Source: an uncultured Polaribacter sp.
GTDB taxonomy: Bacteria > Bacteroidota > Bacteroidia > Flavobacteriales > Flavobacteriaceae
Length of the DNA stretch: 7,006 nucleotides
Direction of reading: 5' to 3'
Assembly (NCBI GenBank): GCA_937936695.1
Contig: CALHCK010000127.1
Location: 1-7,006 of the forward strand
Positions 6,451 through 7,006 of this stretch are shown here, one piece after another. Every line of letters starts with the position of its first letter. Within the stretch, counting starts at the first letter, position 1. The notes below the pieces were generated by a model, which was given only the letters and a program-made list of their open reading frames with translations, had not been told where the DNA came from and ran no database searches. The translations under genes and the position numbers were made by a program.

Positions 6451-6999
6451 TTAATTTTTACCTGTAAAACTAATTAGCATTAAAAAACCATTGTAGCACG
6501 CGTGCAGTAATATAGACCATTGTAGTCCAAAACGTATTCTAATAAAACCTAAATACGCACCTAATATAATTTGAGGAAGTACGAGTATGGGAGATATTAG
6601 AAGTATTTTAGGGGTGATTTCATAATTAGATAAGTGAACAAACCCAAAAATAATAGAAAGGTTGTAAAAGGCAATTTTAAAAGACTTTTTAGATGTAAAA
6701 AGTACTAATGGAGCCCTAAAGATAAGTTCTTCTAAAATAGGAGCAACAATGGCGCCTAAAAGGATTATTTTGTAAGATCCTAATTTTTTAAAAGCACTTT
6801 CAAGTTTGTGGCTATTCATGTCTAATAATCCTAATTGCTCTAAAAAGCCAAATAAAAAAGAGAGTAGTATGCCTGTAAAAAGGCAAAAAATAAAAAGTCT
6901 GTAGAATATTAAAAAACGATATCTTAAACTTTTATTAGTGTCTTTTTCTAATTTAGGATTTTTTAGATAATCAATTAGTATTTTAAAAGTCTCTAGCAT
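6451..6999 (-). CDS. CPBP family intramembrane glutamic endopeptidase (Abi/Rce1-like)
   Basis: A 182-residue, strongly hydrophobic protein with about five membrane segments (near 29-50, 76-98, 106-122, 131-150 and 158-178). It carries the three CPBP/Rce1 signature motifs. Motif 1 is EELIFR with Glu90, Glu91 and Arg95, motif 2 is FGFVH with His122, and motif 3 is HACYNG with His166 and Asn170. These residues line the intramembrane active site in the family, so it is predicted to be a catalytically competent membrane protease. The substrate is unknown: family members process prenylated proteins in eukaryotes and have been linked to peptide maturation or bacteriocin self-immunity in bacteria, but there is no bacteriocin gene in view. 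The start at 6999 is only 7 bases from the window edge and the frame stays open to that edge, so a start further upstream cannot be excluded. The following TIGR02757 gene begins immediately at its stop codon. Confidence 0.88.
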   Translation of the reverse strand: MLETFKILIDYLKNPKLEKDTNKSLRYRFLIFYRLFIFCLFTGILLSFLFGFLEQLGLLDMNSHKLESAFKKLGSYKIILLGAIVAPILEELIFRAPLVLFTSKKSFKIAFYNLSIIFGFVHLSNYEITPKILLISPILVLPQIILGAYLGFIRIRFGLQWSILLHACYNGFLMLISFTGKN

Positions 7000-7006
7000 T
7001 TTTAAA

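Noticed and set aside
6451..6999. CPBP protease as part of a bacteriocin or abortive-infection cassette
   Set aside because: No precursor peptide, transporter or toxin gene is adjacent; the neighbours are conserved core-type genes.

Overview
The window is AT-rich (about 30% G+C by eye). Every gene I can support lies on the minus strand, so transcription runs from high to low coordinates. The protein content points to a marine-type member of the Flavobacteriaceae (Bacteroidota). The proteins are rich in Lys, Asn and Ile, the genes lack clear Shine-Dalgarno sequences and have A-rich leaders instead, and the families present (large BatA-domain membrane protein, TIGR02757 protein, small DUF4870-type membrane protein, metal-ligand-poor dihydroorotase homologue, Tex) are typical of that family. 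The genus cannot be fixed from this sequence alone.

Layout in transcription order: a CPBP-type intramembrane protease (6999 to 6451); a TIGR02757/DUF2400 protein whose ATG directly follows the protease stop codon (6450 to 5686); a 76-base spacer; a 649-residue BatA/VWA-type membrane protein (5609 to 3660); a dihydroorotase-like protein that overlaps it by 4 bases (3663 to 2407); a 108-residue membrane protein (2397 to 2071); an alpha/beta hydrolase of the phospholipase/carboxylesterase family (2062 to 1421); an intrinsic terminator hairpin (1369 to 1331); and the first 437 codons of tex (1313 to the window edge). The four genes from 5609 to 1421 have gaps of -4, 9 and 8 bases, so they look like one transcription unit ending at the hairpin. 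The protease and TIGR02757 gene may be its upstream part or a separate pair.

Most of this is core-genome housekeeping or conserved-unknown content. I see no mobile element, CRISPR array, RNA gene or foreign-looking block. The most interesting item is the dihydroorotase homologue. It keeps the overall amidohydrolase sequence pattern, but both His of the HxH metal motif are Ser, the substrate-binding Arg is Gly, and two further metal-ligand His positions are Phe and Thr. It is therefore unlikely to be a working zinc dihydroorotase. It is translationally coupled to a membrane-anchored VWA protein, which suggests, without proving, a structural or regulatory role. A second point is that the terminator lies only 18 bases before the tex start codon. 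The tex promoter must therefore lie in or before the hairpin, or tex must depend on read-through.
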